Assembly (NCBI RefSeq): GCF_001949145.1 | Contig: NW_019091420.1 | Span: 1,226,429 to 1,290,428 of the forward strand | DNA length: 64,000 nt | Source: Acanthaster planci | Taxonomy: Eukaryota > Echinodermata > Asteroidea > Valvatida > Acanthasteridae | Direction: 5' to 3' | The notes under the pieces: model-generated | Databases searched by the model: none | Seen by the model: the letters and a program-made list of their open reading frames with translations, nothing else | What the model was told of the DNA's origin: nothing | Translations under genes and position numbers: made by a program | Part shown: piece after piece, positions 50,639 through 59,513 of the stretch | Position numbering within the stretch: the first letter of the stretch is position 1 | How the letters are laid out: every line of letters begins with the position of its first letter

Positions 50639-53600
50639 CTGCGAGAGAAATGGCCCATCACGGGTGTCTATGAGCAATGAATCAGCCAGTTCGGTATTCC
50701 AACCATGCATGCCCAAAATGAAGAGTGTCCGAGGTCATTTGGGAGGAGCAATATATATACACAAGTCAGACCTTTGGGCACAGTCATACGGTGACTTGCA
50801 TACATGATTTTTTTCTCAAATAACCCTTGATTCTCTGGAACCTGGAAGTGGCTCACTGACAATGTAAGTTGTGTTATGATTCACTCAACTTTTGTTATTT
50901 AAAGGCTGTGGAAGCAGAGGGCGGATCTAAAACCAATCTTTTGGGGCAGCCCGAAAACTTTTGAAATACATGTAACCTTTGATGATTTTTCTGAGGGGTA
51001 AGACTATAATTTGGGGATTTTTACATGTTTTGTGAGGGAAGTAGAAAGTCCCTATAAAAGGCTGTATAACTTTCTGTCAGTTTTCAAAACAAAAAAATCT
51101 GCTTTTTTTAAGTGGGGGGGGGTGGCCTCTGTTCCCTCCCCTACTGCCTCACCCTCCGATCCATCGGTGGAGGGACAGACAAATAACTTTGTTATAAACA
51201 GACCTGTACTATAAAAGGATAAGAAAAACAAAGGAAAGCAAAAAAAGCTAAGGTGACTTGGGGACCTCAGACTTTGCTCTTCAGGGTTTTGTTTTAACAA
51301 GAGGCTTTTTTTGTACTGAGCATCTTCTGAAGTACATGTATCTCAAAACGTTATCGTCCGGTCTTCAAAAGTCTGAGATACAGCTGGTGACTTGGACAAT
51401 TTCATCAACTCTGGACAATGCTATAAAGACCATGAAAGAGAGTTCCTAGCTGCCTAACTGTTGCTGTGTCCAGCTGAAATAATTTTGCGGGTACTCACGT
51501 AGGACCCGCACTTGATGGCGATGTTGCCCGGCTTGTAAGAATCAGCCACCTCCTCCGGTATCTCGCCTGGTTCATAATCCTCAGGAACCCAGTCTACAAC
51601 CTAAGGGATGAGAGGACGTGTGAAAAGTGAAATAACGGGCTGCAAATGCACCCCTAGGGGTGTCAGGACATGTCCAAGAGAGGGTTGTTTGAAGGTGGGG
51701 CAGGGACCAGAATGTGCTATGTTGTTTTCAATACCAAATGAACCACTTCAAGTTTAAAAAGCACTTGTATGAGTTGGCATATGGCTGCACTGACGAGGCA
51801 GACCTCATGTGCATACATGTTCCCCAGTAACCTCACACATGGTTCATTTTGGAGCATGTGCTGTTGGAATACTGAACGAGCTCATTGCTTGGCAACCCTG
51901 CATCAGAGGAGAAATGGGTACCCAAGGGTGAAAGGATACACCAGCATGAGGTTAAATGGGTGAAGGGTGGGGTGGTTCAAAAGTTATCCACTGCTGGGCC
52001 TGTCTGGCTGGGGCAGATTACTTTAAACTTGAGATGCAAGAATGCCTGGTCTTGTGCCTGGTCTTGAACCAAGTCTTGTGTCTGGTCTTATGTCTGGTCT
52101 TATGTCTGGTCTTGAGCCTGGTGTGGACTGCAACGCTGTTGTCTCTCGAATGGTCTTACCCGGTTCAAGCTGATGAACACACATGGCTTCCGTTGGTTGT
52201 AGCCAAAGTCAGGGGGCACACAGAACTCTCCCAGGGAGGTGCGATCAAAGCGGCAGAAAGAGCCCTCGGGGGGTGCTGTGCCATTCGAGCAGTCTACGTA
52301 TCCTTCCGTCTGGTTGGCTGGGTCGAGAGCTACGATCAAGAGAGGGCCCATTTTTATTGGGTGACAGTGTGAAACCTGCTAATACAAGATTAGCTAATAT
52401 GGCAGAGTAGGCCAGTTGCTGGGGGGGGGGGTTCAGAGGGGTAGGGCCCCTAGGCAAGCAGCTGGCGCCCCCTGGTAGCTAGTGCTATGGCCCCCAAATG
52501 TCTGAAAGTGGCAACAGGTTCATGGCTGACAAAAAGACTAATGCACATGAAATTTGATACACTGTCCAACTACAATGACCACCTTGATCTTTAACAAATT
52601 GTATTCTGGGTGATTCATTACATTTTCTTCCCATTTTGGCACTAGAATTGATAATTTGGACAAAAAAGAAGCCATATTGTTTCGAACATGATGGTAGAAA
52701 TACTCAACTGTGGCAGTCGGGATATACAACATTAACTCTAACCCCCTTAAGGTTACGCGACATCATGTTGAATTTGGAGGATTGAGAACACAGAACTGTA
52801 TTCCACACATAGCAGCTTGATACACTTGGTGTTTAGTCCAAAGAAACTTGTGTCCCCTTTTTCCCACTGGCAGATTATACAGTTTGAAGCTATGGAAGTG
52901 AGTTGGTAAACGGGTTGATGCCAGGAGGCTGTGAGTCACCCCCCCCCCCGGCAGGTCCAATCACAGGATGGGGCTTGGTGACTAAAGGCCTGCAGGCATA
53001 CGGAAGAGCAAGAAGCCCGTGTTTACTCACAATCCCAGATGGCCTGGAGTTGCTCGACGTATTTTGCATAGTCGTTGTTATTGGCGGCTGAATACTTGAT
53101 CATGCTGTACTTGGCTAATGGGACGGCGGTCAAACCTTCAAGAAGATTAATAAACCCAAGAATGAGTGGGTTCGGTATTCCAAGGTCAAACAAAAACAGT
53201 GACAGTGGCGTATTCAGCACAAGGGGTCCCCCAGATGAATCTTCTTTAATTTTCAAAGAATTCTTCACAGGTGAGTGGGATAGAAAGTAATTTACATTTA
53301 TTTCTCAAATATTGGCACCAATACCTTAAGAAAACACCACCAACAAATAAAAGCAGCATTGTCAGGACCGTCAGCAAGGCTTTTAATTTCTTGCTCTCCC
53401 AATATCATGTTGAATGAGCCAAAGCCACATTCGCTGTTGGCTATGTACCCCCCACATCAAACACTGGATGTGCCACGGGTCAAAGATGAACATGAAGTCA
53501 ATCCTATTGATGCGGCCACATGCCTTTGCAAGTGTGTTCTATCCTGCAATGACAGTGCCTTTTCGAAATATCAAACTATCCACTAGATCGATTCCACCCA

Positions 53601-54069
53601 CTGTAAGTCACATAACCTACAGTGGGTATCAGACATCAACAAGCATGGTGGACTCCCACAGCACAGAGCGTCATTATGACAGCAAAGTGTGTAGTAAGTG
53701 TCATTCACCAAAAGTAGACAAACTACTTGATGTGACGAGTGCTACACAGAAAATCAGCCTGGTTTTTGATAAATACTTGAAACATATTTTGCCAAGGGAG
53801 GATGCCATATTTGTTGATTTTTATACCTAATTCAGTTCAGGTGACTTAATGGGCTCAATTGGTCTATTGCTTGTGATTCAGATAAAAAACAAAACAATAA
53901 TTGGCAATTGACAATAACACTGGGTGATTTGTAAACTCACCAGGCCGGCCGACGTAGGAATTGTAAGTGGGACGGTCCAGGTCAACAGTCAGAAGGAATA
54001 TGTAGAGCAGAAGACCCCAGAAGGCGGCCAGGCAAATGTAGTAGATCAGGTAAAAGAGGCCAATTTCAG
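50342..54069 (-). CDS. Na+/K+-ATPase-type beta subunit, copy A (five exons seen, 5' exon missing)
   Basis: This gene encodes the beta subunit of a P2C-type cation pump, the type II membrane glycoprotein needed for folding, surface delivery and K+ affinity of the catalytic alpha subunit. The exons seen are 53941-54069, 53031-53135, 52160-52329, 51499-51600 and 50342-50638, all with GT donors and AG acceptors. Intron phases after them are 1, 1, 0 and 0. Joined, they give about 266 residues. Adding a family-typical cytoplasmic N-terminus of 30-40 residues would reach the usual length of about 300. One transmembrane helix is followed by an ectodomain with six cysteines (exons 3 to 5 of those seen) and N-glycosylation sequons NQT, NGT and NVS. 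A paralogue lies upstream in the same orientation. The exon carrying the cytoplasmic tail and the FLGRT-type signature was not found. The family call is firm; the exact isoform, or an H+/K+-ATPase beta, cannot be decided here. Confidence 0.93.
50920..51185 (+). repeat. Dispersed repeat family R4, copy 2, in copy A last intron
   Basis: Starts gcggatctaaaaccaatctt ttgggg and runs through tttttctgaggggtaagact, ctttctgtcagttttcaaaa and a run of nine G, to ccgatccatcggtgg. It lies wholly in the intron between 50638 and 51499. Confidence 0.55.
51499..51600 (-). CDS. Copy A exon, fifth cysteine
   Basis: This 102-nt, 34-codon, phase-0 exon has acceptor cccttag and donor gtgagt. It encodes VVDWVPEDYEPGEIPEEV and then YKPGNIAIKCGSY. 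The cysteine is the first partner of the C-terminal disulfide. It has the same length as its copy B counterpart and is clearly similar to it (W(V/I)PEDY, PGNIA(I/F)(K/H)C). Confidence 0.93.
52045..52125 (+). repeat. 12-bp tandem repeat in copy A intron
   Basis: About 6.7 copies of a unit near tctggtcttatg, starting about 35 bases into the intron after the donor of exon 52160-52329. An open frame here is only a product of the 12-bp period. Confidence 0.9.
52160..52329 (-). CDS. Copy A exon with first two disulfide loops
   Basis: This 170-nt exon (2 + 56 codons) has acceptor cgtag and donor gtaaga. It carries four cysteines (VDCSNG, SFCRFD, EFCVPP, RKPCVF) and ends in FISLNR, the family 'PC.f..LNR' block. 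Sequons are NQT and NGT. Between the second and third cysteines it has one residue more than the C-[RKQWI]-x(5)-L-x(2)-C family signature. Copy B fits that part of the signature exactly. Confidence 0.93.
52732..52790 (-). mobile_element. Family M2 copy in copy A intron
   Basis: On the minus strand it reads ctcaatcctccaaattcaac...ccttaagggggttagagttaa, matching the family core and right end. It lies in the copy A intron between 52329 and 53031. Confidence 0.5.
53031..53135 (-). CDS. Copy A exon, membrane-proximal ectodomain
   Basis: This 105-nt exon (2 + 34 codons + 1) begins GLTAVP after the split glycine codon and ends KYVEQLQAIWD, followed by a split serine codon and the donor gtgagt. It encodes the membrane-proximal part of the ectodomain, where family members start with 'PGL(T)xxP'. 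The copy B counterpart has exactly the same length and phases. Confidence 0.9.
53414..53830 (+). other. Open frame inside a copy A intron, opposite strand
   Basis: A 138-codon frame in the intron between 53135 and 53941. It includes a CSKCHSPKVDKLLD stretch with a CxxC pair and ends HILPREDAIFVDFYT. It may be a decayed transposon fragment. No family recognised. Confidence 0.2.
53941..54069 (-). CDS. Copy A exon with transmembrane helix
   Basis: This 129-nt exon has 2 nt, then 42 codons, then 1 nt. It follows a pyrimidine-rich acceptor ending ctcag and precedes the donor gtgagt. It encodes the single signal-anchor helix (core GLFYLIYYICLAAFWGLLLY) followed by TVDLDRPTYNSYVGRP, which matches the family's post-membrane 'PTY...R..PG' stretch. 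The first two bases are CT, so the missing upstream exon must end in phase 1. Confidence 0.92.
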
Positions 54070-54836
54070 CTGAGTAAAGAACAGGACAAGAATCAAAGTG
54101 TTTAATTTGTCAGCGCTTTAGAACTACTCCCCAAACTTGGGCTTTGGCTACTTTTAGCTTGGTTTTCTAGCAGTCTTTGTGGGTTAAGTAACTTACTAGG
54201 AGCCCCTAGACTGAAGTTATGGGCACAGCAAAATGTTAAGTGAACAGCTAGTCGGAGGCTGTGTCCCAGTTACTTGCCTGCAGCCTGGAATTCCACACCA
54301 TTTTATGGGTAGTGTATGTAATGCCAAGCTACGGTAAAGCCTCTTTATTCAGACAGGGCCACATCAACCCTTTCCCTTTATGCACGTATATACACCAAAT
54401 TTTAGTCAGAAAGCTTTTCCATGCTCTCTGCTGAGCAGCAGATTGACACTTGAAGGTAACTCATGTTAACTGTTGGATGTAACAGTAGAGGTTGAACTCT
54501 GTATTCCTGTTGTCGATAATCCCTAAGATCATGCAAGGATGCTGGAAAAGGGGAGAAACAAATGATACAATCGTATATACTTTATAAATATAAAAATTGA
54601 ATTCCGGTGAGTGCTGGAACAAGCAGGGTGATTTTCCAGAAAAGAGGTCCAACACACAGCCCTGTTTAACACTTGATCAGCAAATGCCGCACCGTACACA
54701 CGTGCTTGCTGAATTCCCAACTATTCTCTATTGTTTCAACCGCACTACAACAATAAGGCATTTGGGAGTTTAATTGAATAAAATCTGGTGCACCGAGTTA
54801 TCTGACAGCACATAAACATAATTTGAATTCTTCAGA

Positions 54837-55007
54837 CTAAAGACACTGTTGCTATACATCGTGATTTGGGGCAAGCTTTCACATATCGATCACCATCTCT
54901 GGAATGGACTGGTTCCTTTATGCCCTCATCCATTGTTGCAAGGTGTCTCTTATGTAACTAAGCAAAAGCTTGCCCCGAATCACGAGGTATAACAACAGTG
55001 GATTTAG
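54837..55007. mobile_element. Foldback element between the beta-subunit genes
   Basis: The left arm at 54837-54880 contains cactgttgctata and cgtgatttggggcaagcttt. The right arm at 54964-55007 is its reverse complement with few mismatches. Loop about 83 bp. It lies 0.8 kb upstream of the first exon seen in copy A. Confidence 0.7.
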
Positions 55008-58000
55008 TAAGGAGAATTCAAGTTGTTATGTTCGCGCAAATTTAAAGAACTCAGTGTACCAGATTTGGGTCAAAGTTAACTCGCAAAAGGCCAATTCTGT
55101 CAGCAATGCATCCACATCTCCACATTCAGAGCACATGAACAGAATCCCCAATGTCCTTGGAAATACATGTACAGTGACAAGTGGAAATACAAAACTTCTT
55201 TTCACAAAAAAGGGAACAATTAGGCATGCAATGGTTAGGGGGAATTAACCACTATTTATTAAAATCTCCTGCACATCAAAGTCAACTGTGTGGCGCACAA
55301 AGCCATCCATTAATACTTCAAAGTGTAATCCTCAGTACATATCACACAGACTACAAAAACAGGGGGAAAGAACTCTCTAAAGTTCAGAACTTTCTTCGCA
55401 GTTTATAATACAATAAGAGAGATACAGGAACTGAAGGGTACTGTAAAGGGGGGGGGCACTGAACTAAATACATGTAATGGAATTTTTTACTTTGCTTTTC
55501 ATAAGTTATATGTTGGAGCTTGATCTTGCAGATTCTCCATCATTACAATGTCAAGATCGATTAATCCAAATTTGTCCTTGTTTCATAGCCGTTCAAACCA
55601 GGATTTGCAGCTTGTATGATCTATTTTTATGGTTTTGGGGCCACCAGTGGTCTGTTGTGGTCGAGTCCATTACAAAGCCAGTCACAACACTGGTCCTTAG
55701 TAGTAGGATGAACAACGACAAAGGACCGTTTCTGTCCCCGTTCACTTGAAAAGCCTGTGACTCGGCTAAAGACTGAAACTTACGACGGCCTTGACTATGA
55801 CACTGTCGCTGCTTGACAAAGACCGGGGCCGCAAAGACCACCACTAGATTATTCCAGCAAGCTTGGAGAACCCACAGACTTCTGCTTGCGACTTAACAGT
55901 ACATCCACCGGGCTTATGAGAGATTGGATGTGCAGTTCTGAATCTTGCTTGTTTAAAGAATGACAAGGAAAGCAGAATTTTATTCTGTGGCATGATGGCT
56001 GAGGAATCCTCAGTTGTTGCATCCTTTGTTGCATCTTAGTCCCCATTTTCCTTAAAAAACATCTAATTACAAGTATACAATTCTTTACCTACTTAATTAG
56101 AACTTGTTAAAACCTAGATAATCAACAGAGTATCCCCATACAAATGGAATCTGAATACACAAATTGTACATTGGTTCCTTAAGATCCATGACTCAGTACT
56201 GGTTTGTGGGTTGAAATGGACATTTTGGAAAAATCAAGTCACAAACTCCTATTTATGTCTGGAATTTCACGTTGTTGAAAATGAATTGGAAAGATCTGGG
56301 GACAGATATAACTTCAGATTTCAAAATGTGCTTTTTTGTACAGCCTGCTAGACCCATTTCTTTAAATATTTACGTTAGAGAAACAGTATGGACAACTTTC
56401 CCAGATCTTTCTTCTTTTTTTAATTGAATACTCCCATGTTGTGGGGAAAAGCTGCGTCATGAAATACATAATCATCACAACACATTCACAGATGTCTAGA
56501 GCAAGAAACTTTGATAATGATTCGGTAAACCTTTACGTTATTACTTTTTACTATTCCCTGAATGTTATATCTAAATTGTGAGCCATTGCTGTCAGAAGGG
56601 TTTGGTTTAAACTGCATCCAAAAATGCCGACACATTTCAGGTTCTTACGAGTCCAACACTGCATCCAAACAACTTTTAACAGTGACAGGTCACAGTCTAA
56701 TTTTTAAAACAAGAAAGCTAAGAGCTAAACATAAGCCAAGAAGTAGTAAGCAATCAAAGGGAGGAATAGAGTTACCGGTACTCTGAATACAACATCTCAC
56801 TGGTGAATACAGTTGGGCACATGGAACCCAAACTAGATTAAGCCAGTTCCACTTAGATCACACTGGTTCTAGCCGCATTTTGAGTGTTAATCTCCAACCA
56901 GACTAAGCAGCATGGATACACTGGTGTGCAGGGGTTGCTCATCCCCATCAGTGCTAGATCTGGCCTGTTCCAACTGGGCCAAGCTTGTTCAAGCCATATT
57001 TCTTCATGCTGTGAAGCTGTTTGGAGGTCAGGGCATATGAATACCACGTACCGGCGTGAGCCAGGTGGGTGGTTGGAGGTTTCTCAAGGAACTGCATGCT
57101 GAACTAGTACTGCATAATCAAAACCAGCTTACTTGGAGTACAAACTGTAACAAGGCATTGACCGACTGGCCAGAAAAAGCCAACCAGGAACAGGTTTGGC
57201 CTTGTTCAAACCTGTCGGGACAAGTCGCTATTTAATTGTGCTGGTTCTACGCCAGTTCTTTTATGCGGTGACCAACTGTCCGCAGATTTCCACCCACCGA
57301 TGCCTGCCTCTAAACAAGCATTAAAGTCACCTCGCTATCTAAAATGCTACGTTATTAAATTACCCATAAAAAATCACAAAGTCAACTCTTTAATAATGAC
57401 ACAAATTTTACACAATTTTACATCTTCAAAATACTCTCAGCCTAAGCAATTTTGTTTTCAAAATCTTCTGACAATACACGTCTTTCCACAACTCTAATAA
57501 CACAAAGAAGAATACACAGGAAAGAATACGAGGAAGTACTGGTCAAATATTGTAATTACAACTTCAAAGTTTTCTGTTGATAGCTGAAGTGTTTGTACCA
57601 CTTTATGGCAGTAGTTAATATTAAGTGAGGAATCACGCTAGGTATGATGACAGAGGTACAGGAATGCGATGGCATACATGGTGTCCAAGAGAATACATGC
57701 AAAAGGCCTGACCGAGTTGAAAGGATTTTTTTTCTTAATTTGAAAACATTTTCAATGTGATAAGAGCATTAATTGCAACTGATTTTGATTACTGAAATAA
57801 TGTAGACAGACAATTTTTATTCGAGCAGAATTCTGAGGGTGAAAAGCACAAACAGAAATAGAATATCAATTTTGTTAAGGAGTCAAAACTTGGATCAGAT
57901 TCCTGCTTGAGCAATGAGCTGTGGTTTGTGCTGAATTTGACGGGGAAAAAACCCACACAAAAACAATTGAGTTAATTTATTGCAGAAAGTTCGTGGTAGA

Positions 58001-58071
58001 TGACTATACACGTATGCGCAAATAATGCAATTTGGGCAGAATACTTTTATAGCCTATCTACATCTGCAAAT

Positions 58072-58390
58072 ATTACAACAGATGAATAGTCATAATACAA
58101 CGGATGCAAAGTCATACCACTAGGGATGAATAGTTATATTACAACAGATTAACAGTCATATTACAACGGATGAATAGTCATAATACAACGGATGCACAGT
58201 CATATCACTATGGATGAAGAGTCATATTACAACAGATTAACAGTCATATTACAATGGGTGAATAGTCATAATACAACGGATGCACAGTCATATTACTATG
58301 GATGAATGGTCATATTACAACGGATGAATAGTCATAATACAACGGATGCACAGTCATATTACTATGGATGAATAGTCATATTACAACAGG
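58072..58390 (+). repeat. Minisatellite with higher-order structure
   Basis: About 14 tandem monomers of 21-23 bp, consensus close to gatgaatagtcatattacaa. Monomer types (gatgaatag, gatgcacag, gattaacag) recur in a fixed order, giving a four-monomer unit of about 88 bp that shortens to three monomers at the end. There are no unique spacers. It lies between the two beta-subunit genes. Confidence 0.9.
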
Positions 58391-59228
58391 TCGATAGTCC
58401 CTGGGTGACATCAGGGAAGCGACTGCAAATGAAGGGATTTGTTGTGTGAATCAAGGAGAGGGGTTCATCAGGGCCAAGACTTTTGGGACGGCAGCAGTTT
58501 GTCCGCTCCACATGTGACTGTGACGCTATGATTTTGTCAACTAATCTTCTTATAGTGCAACAAGACTAAGTAATGCATCACTCACTATTTGTACGATAGT
58601 CTGCAGTAAACAAAACTAGGGGGAAAAAAAGAAGAAAACTAACTCACCATGACAATTCATATAGAAAAGAAAGTGTTCAGTGCAACTTAAAATTCAAAAC
58701 AAAAATGAAGGAATAAAAGGAAAGGATGTTTTAAAAGGAAAGGTATCCAAGAACATAGTAGTGCGGCACGGGAATGCGGCAACAGGTTTGGCAGTCTTCA
58801 ACCCAGAAACTGTATCGGTCAATCTTTAGTACTACGACTGGTCCATGTGATGAACTGTTGACTGAATTAATGCCAAATGCTACACGGGCCGAGGTGCAAC
58901 ATCCCTCACTCTCAGTGTGCATGTTTTTGATAGTGTAAGCTAGACATTCGATTGGAACACTGGAGAATTATCTTTTGCGCGTTCCGAATATCACACGCAA
59001 ATTACGCCTCGTTAGATTGACCTCTTTCCTTGGAATTCCATCATCAAGTACCTGAAGCTCTCGTTTGATCGTGAAAATTGAATCTCACACGAAATCCTTG
59101 TTGTCAAATGCATTCCTCACACTGACTTACCAACATATACATAAACCGGGACAAAAGGTTTAAAAAAGAGATACGTATTGACATTTGGGAGAGAGAGGAA
59201 AAAAATGTATTCCTAACTACGACCTCAT

Positions 59229-59513
59229 TTACAATTCTTCTTTGCTCTTTGTGGACAGGACGAACTCATAAACAACGTCGGGGACGTAGTCGATGTCAAA
59301 CAGGCCGCCCAGGGGCGAGAGGTTCCCCGCGTATGCCCGACATTGGACTTTGATCTTCTTGTCCATCACGTTGAGGTCAAACTGGACAGCGACGTACGGC
59401 TGGATGTAGTGGGCACGCTTGTCCTCATCTGTGGTCCCGACGAACGGGTAGTAATTGAAAGGGATGCCAGCTGACGGGTAGATGGTGTTGTTGGAGTAAT
59501 CATACTTGTTTTT
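59229..59513 (-). CDS. Copy B terminal exon
   Basis: This 285-nt exon codes for 94 residues plus TAA, with acceptor ccaatag. It contains IYPSAGIPFNYYPF, HYIQPYVAVQFDL and the last cysteine in IKVQCRAY. The final residues are TKSKEEL. Reading frame and phase are fixed by the homologous blocks, so the KEEL end is not a frame artefact. Confidence 0.94.
   Translation of the reverse strand, partial: KNKYDYSNNTIYPSAGIPFNYYPFVGTTDEDKRAHYIQPYVAVQFDLNVMDKKIKVQCRAYAGNLSPLGGLFDIDYVPDVVYEFVLSTKSKEEL

Larger units (their letters stand above)
54070..59228. other. Interval between the two beta-subunit genes
   Basis: It should contain the cytoplasmic first exon and promoter of copy A if that gene is independent. 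I scanned the minus strand for a phase-1 exon ending in the FLGRTxxSW-type signature before a donor and found none. It holds the foldback at 54837-55007 and the minisatellite at 58072-58390. Confidence 0.55.

Noticed and set aside
51956-52372. Plus-strand frame with a repeated CLVL-type peptide
   Set aside because: It is the 12-bp tandem array plus the antisense of a copy A exon.
55785-55850. Candidate first exon of copy A (phase-1 donor gtaagt after ...HSQGR)
   Set aside because: Phase fits, but there is no ATG in frame with a sensible start and no family signature.
58072-58390. CRISPR-like array
   Set aside because: The units are contiguous variants of one monomer, with no unique spacers, and the DNA is eukaryotic.
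59149-59210. Second candidate first exon of copy A (donor gtaagt after ...VPVYVYV)
   Set aside because: Phase fits, but it has no initiator ATG and no FLGRT-type motif; it is also just downstream of the copy B stop, so more likely its 3' UTR.
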